Shown: positions 8,094 through 17,790, counted from the first letter of the stretch. The stretch is 64,000 nucleotides of DNA from Pseudonocardia petroleophila (GCF_014235185.1 NZ_CP060131.1:5773501-5837500), one strand, 5' to 3'. Numbers and translations are program-made. The notes: a model not told the origin generated them from the letters alone.

Positions 8094-9443
8094 TCAGGTG
8101 CCTCGATCCGGTGCCGTGCGGTACGGCACTGCGGACCCGGCCCCCGGTGGGCGACGGCGCAGCCGGTGCCGACCGCCCCGGGACCGGGTCGGTTCCTCGG
8201 CCGGCAGGAGACCGCGACGGCGAAGCGCACCCACGGCGGCCGCGCAGCCGGCCCCGACGATGATCAGTACCACCCATGGGGCCGCCGGGACGCCGGTGGA
8301 CCGGGCGATGTCCAGCGCCCAGCCGGTTCCCAGGTTGCCCAGCAGGATGCCCACGCCGCAGACGGTGTTGTAGAGCCCGTAGTGGGTGGCGACCCGGCGG
8401 TTTCCGGAGAGCGCGACGATGGTGTTCATCTCGAACGGGAACACGATCGTCGTGCCCAGGGCGAGCACCGCGGCGGACAGCACCAGCGCGATCATGCCGA
8501 CCGCCCCGCCCAGGCGGCCGGGGCCCGGCGGGATGGCTTCCGCGGCGAGGAGCGGTACGAACGCCGCGGCCAGGACGAGCAGCCCGGCGGTCATCGCGCG
8601 GGCGGGACCGAGCCGGGTGCGGCACCAGGCGGTGACCCGCAGCTGGCCGAGGATGGTTACCAGCCCGGACACGGCGAACAGGACGGCGACGAGGATCGTG
8701 GCGTCGGAGGCGGTCGCGGTGACCACCCGGGCCTGCAGTGGCAGGGCCAGGTAGACCTGGAACGACAGCACGTAGGACCCGGCCATCGCCGCGGCGAACA
8801 GCAGGAACGACCGGTTGCCGAGGATCTCCCGCCAACCGGCCGAGGTCGCGTCGGCGCTGCTGTCCTGTGCACCACCGCGTGGGGGGAGCGCTCGGATCTG
8901 GAGCAGGGTGAGCACGGCGAAGACCCCTGCGGCGACCAGGCACGTCACCGAGAACGCGATGCCGGTGAGCGCCAGCCCGACGAGCGGACCGAGCAGGATG
9001 CCTGCCTGGTAGAAGACGCTGAACAGGGCGAACGCCTCGACCCGCCGCTCCCCCGCGTCGTGCGCCAGGTAGGCGCGGACCGCGGGGTTGAACAGCGCAC
9101 CGGCGAATCCCGTGGCCGCCGAGGCCACGATCAGCGCCGGTACGGAGTCGACGAATCCCAGTAGCGCGAACCCGACGGTCCGCAGCGCGCACCCGGCGAC
9201 GATCAGCGGCTTGTACCCGAAGCGGTCGGCCAGTGCGCCGCCGACGAGGAACATGCCCTGCTGGGCGAAGTTGCGGACCCCGAGGATCAGCCCCACCAGC
9301 CATGTCGCCAGCCCCAGCCCGCCCGACAGGTGGGCCGCCAGGTACGGGATCAACATGTAGAAGCCGAGGTTGATGGTGAGCTGGTTGAGCAGCAGCAGCC
9401 GCACCGGCCGCGGGAACGAGCGGTACTGGGCCAGCGTGCGCAT
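8094..9443 (-). CDS. MFS transporter
   Basis: 449 residues with about 12 hydrophobic segments. The loop after helix 2 has GGALADRFGYKPL, the MFS motif A (GxLaDrxGrkxxl), and the C-half has the usual second set of six helices. The ATG at 9443 overlaps the stop of the cysteine-synthase-like gene (TGATG), so the two are co-translated. The pairing suggests it exports or imports the product or substrate of that enzyme; which one is unknown. The tail after residue 415 is Arg-rich and probably cytoplasmic. Confidence 0.85.
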   Translation of the reverse strand: MRTLAQYRSFPRPVRLLLLNQLTINLGFYMLIPYLAAHLSGGLGLATWLVGLILGVRNFAQQGMFLVGGALADRFGYKPLIVAGCALRTVGFALLGFVDSVPALIVASAATGFAGALFNPAVRAYLAHDAGERRVEAFALFSVFYQAGILLGPLVGLALTGIAFSVTCLVAAGVFAVLTLLQIRALPPRGGAQDSSADATSAGWREILGNRSFLLFAAAMAGSYVLSFQVYLALPLQARVVTATASDATILVAVLFAVSGLVTILGQLRVTAWCRTRLGPARAMTAGLLVLAAAFVPLLAAEAIPPGPGRLGGAVGMIALVLSAAVLALGTTIVFPFEMNTIVALSGNRRVATHYGLYNTVCGVGILLGNLGTGWALDIARSTGVPAAPWVVLIIVGAGCAAAVGALRRRGLLPAEEPTRSRGGRHRLRRRPPGAGSAVPYRTAPDRGT

Positions 9444-10567
9444 CACGGGATCCGCATCGTGCGGGACCCTGTGGGGTCGACGACAGTCGTGCACCGCGTC
9501 CAGCTCGTCACCTCGCGCTCGCCCGGGTCGTCGATGCGGGCGGGATGGAGGTCGGGGGCCGCACCGAGCAGGCCGTGGCGGCCGCAGAACTCGTCGTTGT
9601 AGACGGTGTCGAAGTAGCGCTGCGGACCGTCGGGGAAGATCGCCACGATCCGGGTCCCGGCGGGATGTGTACGGGCGGCCCAGCCGGCGACCAGCCCGAC
9701 CGCGCCGACGCTCCAGCCACCGCTCGCATAGCTCGTCGACGCCAGCCGGCGGCACGCCCACACGGCCTCGGCGGGCGCGACCCAGTGGACCTCGTCGAAC
9801 GTCGGGTAGTCGACGTTGCGCGGGTAGATGCTCGATCCGAGGCCGCGCATCAGCCGCGGGCGGGGGGACTGGCCGAAGATCGTCGATCCGATCGCGTCGA
9901 CGCCGATCACGCGCAGGCCGGGGATGTGCTCGCGGAGCACGGAGGACAGACCTGCCGAGTGACCACCGGTGCCGACCGAGCACACGAGGACGTCGATACC
10001 GTCGGTCTGCTCGAGGAGCTCATGAGCCATCGGTGCGTAGGCCGCGACGTTGTCCGGGTTGTGGTACTGGTCCGGGCAGTACGCACCCGGGTGGTCGCGC
10101 AGGATGCGGCCGACGGCGCGACGGCGCGCCTCCTGCCAGCCGCCCTCGACGCACGGCTCGTCGACCGTGTGGACCTCGGCTCCGTATGCCCGCAGGAGCC
10201 GAAGCATGAGCGGCTCCATACCGGGGTCGCTCACCAACGTCACCGGGTGTCCGTAGGCGATCCCGGCCAGGGCCAGCCCGAGGCCCAGGGTGCCGCTCGT
10301 GGACTCGACGATCCGGGCGCCGTCGGCGAGATCACCGCGTTCCCTGGCGCGCCGGACCATGTGCAGGGCCGGCCGGTCCTTGATCCCACCGGGATTGAAG
10401 CCCTCCAACTTCGCCCAGAAGCCCCGCGAGTCACCGGTGAAGGGTTGATCGATCCTGACGAGTGGGGTGTTGCCGACCACCAGCGGCAGTCGAGGAGCCG
10501 GCGGTCCGGCCAGGTCGGGTTCCGCTGCGGGAAGGGCTGCGGGCAGGGACAGGGCACGTGCAGACAC
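9443..10567 (-). CDS. PLP-dependent cysteine synthase family enzyme
   Basis: 374 residues of fold-type II PLP enzyme: FNPGGIKDRPA carries the Schiff-base Lys, ESTSGTLG the substrate loop (canonical form SGNTG, so the key Asn is altered), and SVGTGGH the phosphate-binding glycine loop. The change in the substrate loop suggests a reaction other than plain O-acetylserine sulfhydrylation. The start is GTG at 10567 with GAGGAA upstream. It is coupled to the MFS gene and divergent from a metal ATPase. Diaminopropionate- or other amino-acid-forming homologues are possible. Confidence 0.8.
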   Translation of the reverse strand: MSARALSLPAALPAAEPDLAGPPAPRLPLVVGNTPLVRIDQPFTGDSRGFWAKLEGFNPGGIKDRPALHMVRRARERGDLADGARIVESTSGTLGLGLALAGIAYGHPVTLVSDPGMEPLMLRLLRAYGAEVHTVDEPCVEGGWQEARRRAVGRILRDHPGAYCPDQYHNPDNVAAYAPMAHELLEQTDGIDVLVCSVGTGGHSAGLSSVLREHIPGLRVIGVDAIGSTIFGQSPRPRLMRGLGSSIYPRNVDYPTFDEVHWVAPAEAVWACRRLASTSYASGGWSVGAVGLVAGWAARTHPAGTRIVAIFPDGPQRYFDTVYNDEFCGRHGLLGAAPDLHPARIDDPGEREVTSWTRCTTVVDPTGSRTMRIP

Positions 10568-10731
10568 GGGTACGTTCCTCGGATCACGCCGCAGGCGCGG
10601 CGACAGACGGGACAGGAGCACGACTCCGGTCCTGTCACGTCCACCGGGGCGGGCTTGCGCCGCCTCCACCCGCTCAATATATAGTCGTATCGCAAACTGT
10701 GCATGAATCTGACGGGCGGGGAGAGATTCTG
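10568..10731. promoter_or_regulatory. Divergent promoter region between synthase and metal ATPase
   Basis: 164 bases with an AT-rich island (AATATATAGTCGTATCGC, about 10676-10693) in otherwise GC-rich DNA, placed for both divergent genes. A short ATA-GTCG-TAT inverted repeat is inside it. A metal-sensing repressor site is plausible for the ATPase, but no regulator gene is adjacent. Confidence 0.4.
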
Positions 10732-13293
10732 ATGCGAAACGCTGGGACGCCGGGCGGGCGCCAGGGGGCTCCCGCGAGCGTCACCCTCGATCTGCAGGAG
10801 CTGCTGCCCGAGGCGCTGCAGGGCGCCGATGGGATCGGGAAGGCCGACCGCTGCGTCGGCAGGCTGTCCGGTGACCTCGCCGCCGCCGCCGGGGTGGAGG
10901 ACGCCCACGTGCTCGAGGCCGACGCGGGTCCGGCTCGGCTGTGTGTGCACTACGACCCGGCGCGGGCGGGTCACCAGGGCCTGCAGGATCTGGCCCGGCG
11001 CACCGCGGCCGAGCTCGCCGCCCGTTACGGGCACCTGCGGTGGCAGGCCCGCGACGGCGGTGCGGATCCCGGCCGCCTCGCCGCCCGGATCGAGCGGATC
11101 CCTGGCGTCGTCGAGGTCACCACCGGCGCGGGGGGTGCGCTGCACGTCGAGTTCGACCGCCGCCGGGTCACCGCCGAGGAGCTGGCCGAGGCGCTGGCCG
11201 AGCCGGAGACCCTCGAGCGGCCGGGCTCCGGCACCAACGTCGAACAGGCCGGCCCCGCCCAAACCGGGCACGAGCCGGGCCTCGGACCCGACAGACACGA
11301 CCGCGACGAGGACGCCGGGCACGGGCACGGGCACGGGCACGGGCACGGGGGCATCTTCGGCGAGCGTAGCGAGCTGATCTTCGCGGGCCTGTCCGGGCTA
11401 CTGCTGCTCGCGGGCTGGGTGATGGCGGCCTTCCTGGACACCCCCCGCCCGGCCGAGCTGGCCGTGTACTCGGCCGCGTTCTTCTTCGGCGCCTACTACA
11501 CCGTGCAGGAGGCCTACCGCAGCGTTCGGGCCCGCCGCTTCGAGATCGACTTCTTGATGCTGGTGGCGGCGGCGGGCGCCGCGGTGCTCGGCGAAGTTGC
11601 CGAGGGCGCGCTGCTGTTGTTCCTGTTCAGCATCGGGCACGCCCTCGAGGGCTATGCGATGGGCCGGGCCCGCCGCGCCATCGAGGCGCTGGCCGAGATT
11701 GCCCCCAAGACCGCGCTGGTCCGCCGCGATGGCACCGGCGAGGCGGTCGAGGTGCCGGTGGAGCAGTTGCGGATCGGCGACGTCGTGGTGGTCCGGCCGA
11801 ACCTGCGGCTGCCCGCGGACGGGTTCGTGATCGCCGGCACCAGCAGCGTGGATCAGGCCCCGGTCACCGGGGAGAGCGTCCCGGTGGACAAGGCCCCGGT
11901 GCCCGACGTCGCCGCCGCCGCCGCCGCCCCGGACCGGGTCGACGCCGGCTCGCGAGTGTTCGCCGGCACCATCAACGGCTCGGGCGTGCTGGAGGTGCAG
12001 GTCACCCGGCTCGCCACGGACTCCACGATGGCGCGCGTCGTGCGCCTGGTCACCGAGGCCCAGACCAAGACCTCCCCCACCCAACGGTTCACCGACCGGT
12101 TCCAGAAGATCTTCGTCCCGGCCGTGCTCGGCACCGTGTTCGCGCTGCTGTTCGCCGGGCTGGTCATCGACGAACCGTTCAGCGCCACCCTCTACCGGGC
12201 GCTCGCAGTGCTGGTCGCGGCCAGCCCGTGCGCGCTGGCCATCGCCACCCCCAGCGCCGTGCTGTCCGCGGTCGCGCGGGCGGCCCGCGCCGGCGTGCTG
12301 GTCAAGGGCGGCGCCCCGCTGGAGGAACTGGGCCGGCTCAACGCGATCGCCTTCGACAAGACCGGCACGCTGACCCGGGGCCGCCCACGCATCGCCGACG
12401 TCGTCGCGGCCGCCGGCGTCACCGAGGCCGAACTGCTCGCCGTCGCCATCGCGGTCGAGGAGCAGAGCGACCACCCGCTGGCCCGCGCCGTGGTCCGCGA
12501 CGGGCGCGAGCGGCTCGACCGCACCACCCCGGTACCCCGCGCGCAGAACGTCCGAGCCGTCACCGGGCAGGGCGTGCTCGCCGAGGTCGACGGGGTACAG
12601 GTCGGCGTCGGCCGGCGCGCACTGTTCCCCGCCGACGGACCCGCCCTGCCCGCCGAGCTGGACCGCGCGGTCACCCGGCTCGAGGACACCGGACGCACCA
12701 CCATGCTCGTGCGCGCCGGGAACCGGTGGCTCGGCGCGATCGGTCTGATGGACCTGCCCCGGCCCGAGGCCGCCACGGTCATCGACCGGCTGCACCGGCT
12801 GGGCATCCGCAACACCGTCATGCTCTCCGGGGACAACCAGCGTGTCGCCGACGCGATCGCCGCCGACGTCGGCGTCGACCACGCCCGGGGCGGGCTGATG
12901 CCCGAGGACAAGGTCACCGAGATCGACCGGCTGCGGGCAAGCGCCGGGCGGGTGGCGATGGTCGGCGACGGCGTCAACGACGCGCCCGCCATGGCCACCG
13001 CCACGGTCGGTATCGCGATGGGCGCCGCCGGCTCGGACGTGGCCCTGGAGACCGCCGACATCGCGCTGATGGCCGACGACCTCACGGCGCTGCCCGTCGC
13101 GGTGGGCCTGAGCCGGCGCGCCAGCCGGATCATCGCGCAGAACCTGTGGGCCAGCCTCGGGGTGGTCGCCGTCCTCATCCCGGCCACCATCCTCGGGCTC
13201 GGTATCGGACCCGCCGTGCTCATCCACGAGGGATCCACCCTGATCGTGGTGGCCAACGCGCTGCGGCTGCTGGCCTACCGCGACCGCACGTGA
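10732..13293 (+). CDS. P1B-4-type heavy-metal P-type ATPase (CtpD/CoaT-like)
   Basis: 853 residues. Two HMA-like N-terminal segments without CxxC (about 15-110 and 115-165) are followed by a His-rich run (HGHGHGHGHG, about 203). The pump core has TGES in the actuator (about 380), membrane motif ASPCALA, phosphorylation site DKTGTLT, HP locus SDHPLA, and GDGVNDAPA. The SPC motif in place of CPC, plus HEGST in the last helices, is the P1B-4 signature known from CoaT and mycobacterial CtpD, which export Co, Ni or Fe. Start ATG at 10732 has GGGGAGAG upstream. The metal cannot be fixed from sequence. Confidence 0.9.
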   Translation: MRNAGTPGGRQGAPASVTLDLQELLPEALQGADGIGKADRCVGRLSGDLAAAAGVEDAHVLEADAGPARLCVHYDPARAGHQGLQDLARRTAAELAARYGHLRWQARDGGADPGRLAARIERIPGVVEVTTGAGGALHVEFDRRRVTAEELAEALAEPETLERPGSGTNVEQAGPAQTGHEPGLGPDRHDRDEDAGHGHGHGHGHGGIFGERSELIFAGLSGLLLLAGWVMAAFLDTPRPAELAVYSAAFFFGAYYTVQEAYRSVRARRFEIDFLMLVAAAGAAVLGEVAEGALLLFLFSIGHALEGYAMGRARRAIEALAEIAPKTALVRRDGTGEAVEVPVEQLRIGDVVVVRPNLRLPADGFVIAGTSSVDQAPVTGESVPVDKAPVPDVAAAAAAPDRVDAGSRVFAGTINGSGVLEVQVTRLATDSTMARVVRLVTEAQTKTSPTQRFTDRFQKIFVPAVLGTVFALLFAGLVIDEPFSATLYRALAVLVAASPCALAIATPSAVLSAVARAARAGVLVKGGAPLEELGRLNAIAFDKTGTLTRGRPRIADVVAAAGVTEAELLAVAIAVEEQSDHPLARAVVRDGRERLDRTTPVPRAQNVRAVTGQGVLAEVDGVQVGVGRRALFPADGPALPAELDRAVTRLEDTGRTTMLVRAGNRWLGAIGLMDLPRPEAATVIDRLHRLGIRNTVMLSGDNQRVADAIAADVGVDHARGGLMPEDKVTEIDRLRASAGRVAMVGDGVNDAPAMATATVGIAMGAAGSDVALETADIALMADDLTALPVAVGLSRRASRIIAQNLWASLGVVAVLIPATILGLGIGPAVLIHEGSTLIVVANALRLLAYRDRT

Positions 13294-13483
13294 ACCCTCG
13301 GCCCGTGCAGTCCGGGCGCAGCGGCGACCAGCCCAGCGGCGACCGGCACAACATCGACGTCGTCCGGGTGCCGCCGCGCGGTGGCGGTGCCACGGTGGCC
13401 GCGGTGTGGGCCGCCGCCGGCGTGGCGCACCGGTGGCCGGCGATCTCGATACCGGCGCCGTGCCTCGCCTGGCGACGGCGCAG

Positions 13484-14563
13484 GTGAGCGACAGTCGCCG
13501 AGTTCCTGTGGTCGTCTCGGCAGGCCGGCGGCGTCGCCTGGTGATCGGCGCCGGGCTGGCGCTGCTGATCGTCGTCGGGGCGGTCGCCGCGATCGTCGCC
13601 GTCGGGGGGACCGGTCCTACCGGTGCCCCGCCCGTCGGCGACGGCCGGGGCAGCGACGTGCCGATCACCGTCGAGGGCGACCGGATCCTGCGCGACGGGC
13701 AGCCGTGGTGGTTGCTGGGCTACAACTCTTTCGTCTGGTCGGGCGACTGCGGCAACGACGACGAGCAGATGTCCGCCGAGGACGTCGACGCCTGGTTCTC
13801 CTCGCTGCGCCGCGACGGGCACGCCGGGGTGCGGCTGTTCTTCTTCGAGAACTGGGACATCGCGCGGCTCGACGCCGCGGTGGAGTCGGCCAAGCGCTAC
13901 GGCATCTACCTCACGATCACCCTCGACGACGCGATCGGCGGCTGCGGGGAGACGGAGAAGAACTCCGCCTGGTTCGCCGACCAGGGTGAGCGCGACGCCT
14001 TCCGCGCGCACATGACCTCGGTACTGGAGCGCTACCGCGGCGAGACCACGATCGCGTGGTTCGAGTACTTCAACGAGCCCGACTTCGCCGAGGGCCGCCT
14101 CCGCGGGTTCTACGACGAGATGGGCGCGGTGGCCGACGGGATCGACCCCGACCGGCTCTTCGCGACCGGCACCCTCGCGCCGTACGCCGTCGGCGAGGAC
14201 GGGGACTTCGCGACGCTGAACGAGTCGCCGGGCGTCGACATCGCCTCGCTGCACGAGTACGACGAGAACGAGGTCGAGTCCAACCAAGGACCCGGCACCC
14301 GCGCTGACGCGGCGGGCAAGCCGGTGATCGTCGGGGAGTTCGGGCTCTACGCCTCGGAGTCGGGCGCCGGCTGCGACCGCGACTTCGCCGCGCGCGCCGA
14401 GCAGGTGCTCGCCAAGGCCAGGGTGTACACCACCGTCGCCGGCTACGCGGGCGCGATGATGTGGGCTTGGCAGCCGGGCACGAACAACGCCTCGGAGTGC
14501 GAGTACGGCAACCTCGACGTCGACCCGGCCGTCCAGGACGTGCTGCGCACCTTCACGCCCTGA
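13484..14563 (+). CDS. Membrane-anchored GH5-like glycoside hydrolase
   Basis: 359 residues. A short basic start and one hydrophobic helix (about 13-40) anchor or export a (beta/alpha)8 domain beginning ILRDGQPWWLLGYNSFVW. Clan GH-A catalytic residues are visible: acid/base Glu in EYFNEPDF and nucleophile Glu in VIVGEFGLY; MMWAWQPGTN is the last-strand motif. Such enzymes cleave beta-mannans or glucans; the substrate is not predictable. The GTG at 13484 is preferred but lacks a strong ribosome site. A fragment copied from its C-terminal part is fused to TPR sequence at 17796-17896. Confidence 0.75.
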   Translation: MSDSRRVPVVVSAGRRRRLVIGAGLALLIVVGAVAAIVAVGGTGPTGAPPVGDGRGSDVPITVEGDRILRDGQPWWLLGYNSFVWSGDCGNDDEQMSAEDVDAWFSSLRRDGHAGVRLFFFENWDIARLDAAVESAKRYGIYLTITLDDAIGGCGETEKNSAWFADQGERDAFRAHMTSVLERYRGETTIAWFEYFNEPDFAEGRLRGFYDEMGAVADGIDPDRLFATGTLAPYAVGEDGDFATLNESPGVDIASLHEYDENEVESNQGPGTRADAAGKPVIVGEFGLYASESGAGCDRDFAARAEQVLAKARVYTTVAGYAGAMMWAWQPGTNNASECEYGNLDVDPAVQDVLRTFTP

Positions 14564-14657
14564 GTGCCTGTCGCTGCAGGACCGCGGGCGTCCAGGACGT
14601 GAGGCGCAGCGCCGGCCACTCCACCCACGTCCCGCACCGGGTGGATCCGTGCTGCTT

Positions 14658-15010
14658 TCAGCCCCGGAGCGGAGCGGCGCCGCGGGCGGCGAGCAACTGT
14701 CGGATGGGCTGGCTCTCGGCGGTCTGGGCGGTGAGCTCTGCGCGGCGAGCCGCCTTCGTGGTGGCGCAGCATCAGCTGCAGGAACAGCACGTCCCCGACC
14801 GGGCCGGTGCTGTTCCGCAGCCGGACCAGGTCCTTTGCCGAGGCCATCCCGGGCATGGCCGCCAGCCCGTCGCTCGCGTGACCCATCCCATACCTGTCAC
14901 CATGTCCGGCATCCACCGCATGTAGCCGCCGGTGGATCGGGCGGGGGCGTTCCACAGCGAAAGCCCGCCCTGGGTCTGCCCGATCTGGTCTGCTTGCCTG
15001 GCTGTATCTG
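14658..15010 (-). pseudogene. DUF305 gene remnant
   Basis: Fragments closely match the DUF305 gene at 29528-30301: QTQGGLSLWNAPARSTGGYM, GDVLFLQLMLRHHEGG and a final LLAARGAAPLRG before a stop at 14658. The segment encoding the 'MLRYAA..VRN' stretch is deleted (join near 14750), the reading frame changes, and the N-terminal helix region is absent. It is a decayed third DUF305 of the membrane-anchored type. Confidence 0.8.
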
Positions 15011-15117
15011 TCGGTAAGCATGCTCGTTCCAACCGGCTGACTGCTGTGCACCCGACGACCGTCCTCCCCGCCGCCCCGAAAGATGGGCGCTATGGCCCGA
15101 ACTACCGGGGTGCCCGA

Positions 15118-16140
15118 TCAGGGCGCGGCTGCCGCAGGCGGCTTCGTCGGGGTGATACCCAGATGGAAGTGATCCTGGTGGACGTCGTCGGTGAAGAAGC
15201 CGGTGCCGGCCGGAACGATCGGCCCGCCGACCTCGGTGGCGCCCGCCTGCCCGGCTGCCGCCATGAACTCGGCGATCACCGGATCCTCGCGGGGTATCTC
15301 GACCACCGGTCGACCGTCGATCGCCCGGATGTCGACCGCGCGGCCCACGGTGTGGTTCGACAACCGGGTCGTCGGGAACACGGTGCCGGGATGGCCGGAG
15401 ACGACGACGTGCACGTCCAGGTCATAGGTGCGGGCGAGAACGTCGAGTACGGCCAGGATCGGGTCGTTCACACGGCGCTCGATCATGTCGGCTCGGCCGG
15501 GCTCGGGGATGCGGATGAGCGGGTTGTCCAGAACGGCGCGGCCGAGGTCGGTGGGCCCGCCAGCGCGGGCCGGTGCGTACTCGGGGCGGGGTGGGTCGAC
15601 GACCGGGGTGACTTCCCAGCCACCGGGCTCCGGTCGCAGCCGGACGTCGAGCAGGATCTCCCGGGTCCGTTCGCCGCCGTCGGTGCGCAACTGCTGGCGG
15701 GCTAGGACCATCACGCTCGCCGCGGTGTCGGTCAGTCCCCCGTACTGGGGATAGACGATCGTCGTGTTGGCCTCCTGCGCGGGCATGTCCAGCAGCGGTG
15801 CGGCCGTCGCGGCCATCTCCGGTGCGTACCCGGCGTCGACCACGCGTGAGGTCGTGTCTGCGGGACCCGGCGCGCTCCAGGTCCCGACCCGTTGAACGAA
15901 TCGCGCAGCCGCCTCCTTGACCTGCCCGTTCACATCGAGGGGGCTCGCGACGAAGCCCTCGCCCGCTGCGGTGGAGGCGGCCGGGACCGATGAGGTCTCG
16001 CCTGGTGCGGCCGGCGCGGGGTCGGGCGGCGGAGTCGTGTCCGGATCCCGCGGGCCGCCCGTGGCCAGCGCGGTGACGCCCATGGCCAGGACGACGACCA
16101 CGGCGGCCATCACGACGCCGATACGGATCTCGATCTTCAT
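15118..16140 (-). CDS. Exported M15/VanY-like peptidase-fold protein
   Basis: 340 residues: an N-terminal transmembrane/signal segment (about 5-28), a Pro-rich linker, a NTF2-like middle region, and a C-terminal domain with SNHTVGRAVDIRAIDG and VHQDHFHLGI. These are the His/Asp and HxH zinc ligands of the LAS-type D,D-peptidase fold, so a cell-wall peptidase or peptidoglycan-binding role outside the cell is likely. ATG at 16140 has an excellent GGAGGT; it overlaps the stop of the GNAT gene (ATGA). Confidence 0.75.
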   Translation of the reverse strand: MKIEIRIGVVMAAVVVVLAMGVTALATGGPRDPDTTPPPDPAPAAPGETSSVPAASTAAGEGFVASPLDVNGQVKEAAARFVQRVGTWSAPGPADTTSRVVDAGYAPEMAATAAPLLDMPAQEANTTIVYPQYGGLTDTAASVMVLARQQLRTDGGERTREILLDVRLRPEPGGWEVTPVVDPPRPEYAPARAGGPTDLGRAVLDNPLIRIPEPGRADMIERRVNDPILAVLDVLARTYDLDVHVVVSGHPGTVFPTTRLSNHTVGRAVDIRAIDGRPVVEIPREDPVIAEFMAAAGQAGATEVGGPIVPAGTGFFTDDVHQDHFHLGITPTKPPAAAAP

Positions 16141-16847
16141 CCGGGCACCTCCGGGATATCGGTCCATCGGACGAACCGCTGGAGGGCGCGCCCATCACGG
16201 GTGTCGTAGCGGCGCCGGGCGGTCCATCCCGTGCTGGTGTAGAAGGCGACCGCCGCAGCGGAGTCGGCGGCCGCGACGAGCTCGACCCGGACCGCACCCG
16301 CCGCGGTACAGCGGTCGATGAACTCCTCGGTGAGCCTGCGCCCGGTGCCGGTGCGGCGCAGTACCGGGTCGACCGCAAGGGCGGAGAGCTCGGCCACCGG
16401 GGCCGCTGGCTGCGCGCCGGGCGGTACCGCTTGCACCCGGCGAGGCGCACGGAGCCGATGCAGATAGGGCCGCAGACGAGTGCGCAGGAAGTCGGCCAGA
16501 ACGGGCGGTCGCAGGGCGAGGGCGACGACCGCGCGAACCGCCAACCGCGTCCGGTGCCGGGTCAGCAGCTCCTGCTGGAACGCGAGCCGGTCGAGAGCGC
16601 CGACCAGGAACCCGGCGATGCGCCCGTCACCGTCCGACGCCGGGTCGACGGCAACCAGGGCGACGGCGTGGGGGCTCTGCACGTACGCGCGGTGCCAGCA
16701 TGCGACGAACCGGAGACCCAGGCGAGGGAACAGTCCCACCGAGAGGTGTTCGATGTGCAGCCTTGCGGTGGCGTAGACGTCGGCCGCGACCGCCTCACGT
16801 ACGAGTACCGGTCCAGCGAGCCTCGTTCGCCCTGGGTGAGGCCGCAT
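16137..16847 (-). CDS. GNAT family N-acetyltransferase
   Basis: 236 residues. The acetyl-CoA loop is seen in ALAVDPVLRRTGTGRRLTEE (R-x-x-G-x-G type), followed by VAFYTSTGWTARRRYDTRDG, the usual last strand. An Arg-rich insert (about 95-140) lies between the halves. The acceptor is unknown. ATG at 16847 gives the best fit to the fold's start (VLVREAVAADVY), though the ribosome site is weak and an ATG/GTG further out is possible. It is upstream of, and coupled to, the M15-like gene. Confidence 0.75.
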   Translation of the reverse strand: MRPHPGRTRLAGPVLVREAVAADVYATARLHIEHLSVGLFPRLGLRFVACWHRAYVQSPHAVALVAVDPASDGDGRIAGFLVGALDRLAFQQELLTRHRTRLAVRAVVALALRPPVLADFLRTRLRPYLHRLRAPRRVQAVPPGAQPAAPVAELSALAVDPVLRRTGTGRRLTEEFIDRCTAAGAVRVELVAAADSAAAVAFYTSTGWTARRRYDTRDGRALQRFVRWTDIPEVPG

Positions 16848-16987
16848 GATGGGCAGCGGACGGGGTACGAAACCATGAAGTGAATCTCGGGGACGGGGAA
16901 GCGGTTGCACGAGCAGCTCCACGGGGTGAAGGCCGGTCGCGACCGGCCCGGCAGACCGCCGCCGAGCCCGAGTGGAGAACTGAGCGT

Positions 16988-17539
16988 TCAGACGGCGAGG
17001 ACGGGAGCAGCCGCGGGCGGGCCCCGCCTGTGGCGTGGGATGAGGGGAACCCGGCGTTGAGCGGGCGTCGCCCGGACCGCGCCGATGGGCGCACCGGCGG
17101 ACCGGCGGGCGACGACCAGATCGGACATGCGCAGCCAGCGGACGACCGTACGGCGCACGTCGACCATGTCCAGCAGTTGCTCTGCGCAGGCCACCGCCAC
17201 CACGATCGCGGCGGCGACCACGACGGGGAGTATCGATAACGATGTCTCCTGGACCGTGTGACCGGCCGATCCGGCCGGAACCGAGAAGCCGAGGACTTTT
17301 GTCGCGGCATCCAGAACCGGTTGAGCCACGAACGATGCGGTCATCGCGGCGAACAGCCCGCGGTGCCGTCCGGCGAGGCGAATCCGGAGCAGCGCCACGA
17401 TCACCCCGATCAGGCCCAAGGACATCGTGTGCAGGGGTCGCCCGCCTGCGACCACGTCCGACCCGACGGCGACAACCGCGGCGAGGGCCGCTGCGCCAGC
17501 GGTGATGGCCGGTGAGCGAGGGTCGACGTCACGGTGCAT
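16988..17539 (-). CDS. Small integral membrane protein (paralogue 3)
   Basis: 183 residues with about four helices, distantly related to 7132-7656 and 54483-55007 through RPLHTMSLG and AGRHRGLFAAM at matching positions. ATG at 17539 follows GGGAGGTG. Its C-terminal tail differs from the other two, and no zinc-ribbon partner is next to it. A CTAC-N8-GTAG site is 34 bases upstream, as with the other copies. Function unknown. Confidence 0.7.
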   Translation of the reverse strand: MHRDVDPRSPAITAGAAALAAVVAVGSDVVAGGRPLHTMSLGLIGVIVALLRIRLAGRHRGLFAAMTASFVAQPVLDAATKVLGFSVPAGSAGHTVQETSLSILPVVVAAAIVVAVACAEQLLDMVDVRRTVVRWLRMSDLVVARRSAGAPIGAVRATPAQRRVPLIPRHRRGPPAAAPVLAV

Positions 17540-17572
17540 CGAGACGTTCACCTCCCGCCCAGTCAGTCAGTG

Positions 17573-17588
17573 CTACCTCGGAACGTAG
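17573..17588. promoter_or_regulatory. CTAC-N8-GTAG operator-like site
   Basis: CTACCTCGGAACGTAG, the same inverted arms and spacing as at 7765, 44081 and 55142 but a different eight-base centre. That keeps the arms as the conserved part and argues against simple copying of flanking DNA. Confidence 0.55.
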
Positions 17589-17614
17589 CCCGGGTGCCGC
17601 ACCCACGGACGGTT

Positions 17615-17790
17615 ACCCCACCTGCTGGGGCCTCGGGCCGGATCCAGGCGCCCCAGGCCGGCAACAACGCCGCCCCGTACACCAGCACCGCGACGACCGG
17701 GACGGGGCGCAGGCCGGTCAGTCGGATCAGCACCCGGGCAGCCGCAGCGCCACGGCGGCGAGCAGCGCAATGACCCGACCCGGGCCCGCG
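17615..17790 (-). pseudogene. Possible membrane-protein fragment
   Basis: Read leftwards with one frame change near 17735 this gives hydrophobic, coding-like sequence (ALLAAVALRLPG then VPVVAVLVYGAALLPAWGAW). There is no start and no family match by eye. It is flanked by other fragments, so it is probably another piece of scrambled DNA. Confidence 0.3.

Noticed and set aside
7832..8230. Leftward frame between the membrane and MFS genes
   Set aside because: Overlaps the MFS 3' end, no start with ribosome site and no recognisable domain.
11323..11348. GGGCAC repeats as a regulatory element
   Set aside because: They encode the His-Gly run of the ATPase in frame; a coding repeat explains them.
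11398..13668. 756-codon open frame antisense to the P1B-4 ATPase
   Set aside because: Same reason; the sense strand carries every P-type ATPase motif.
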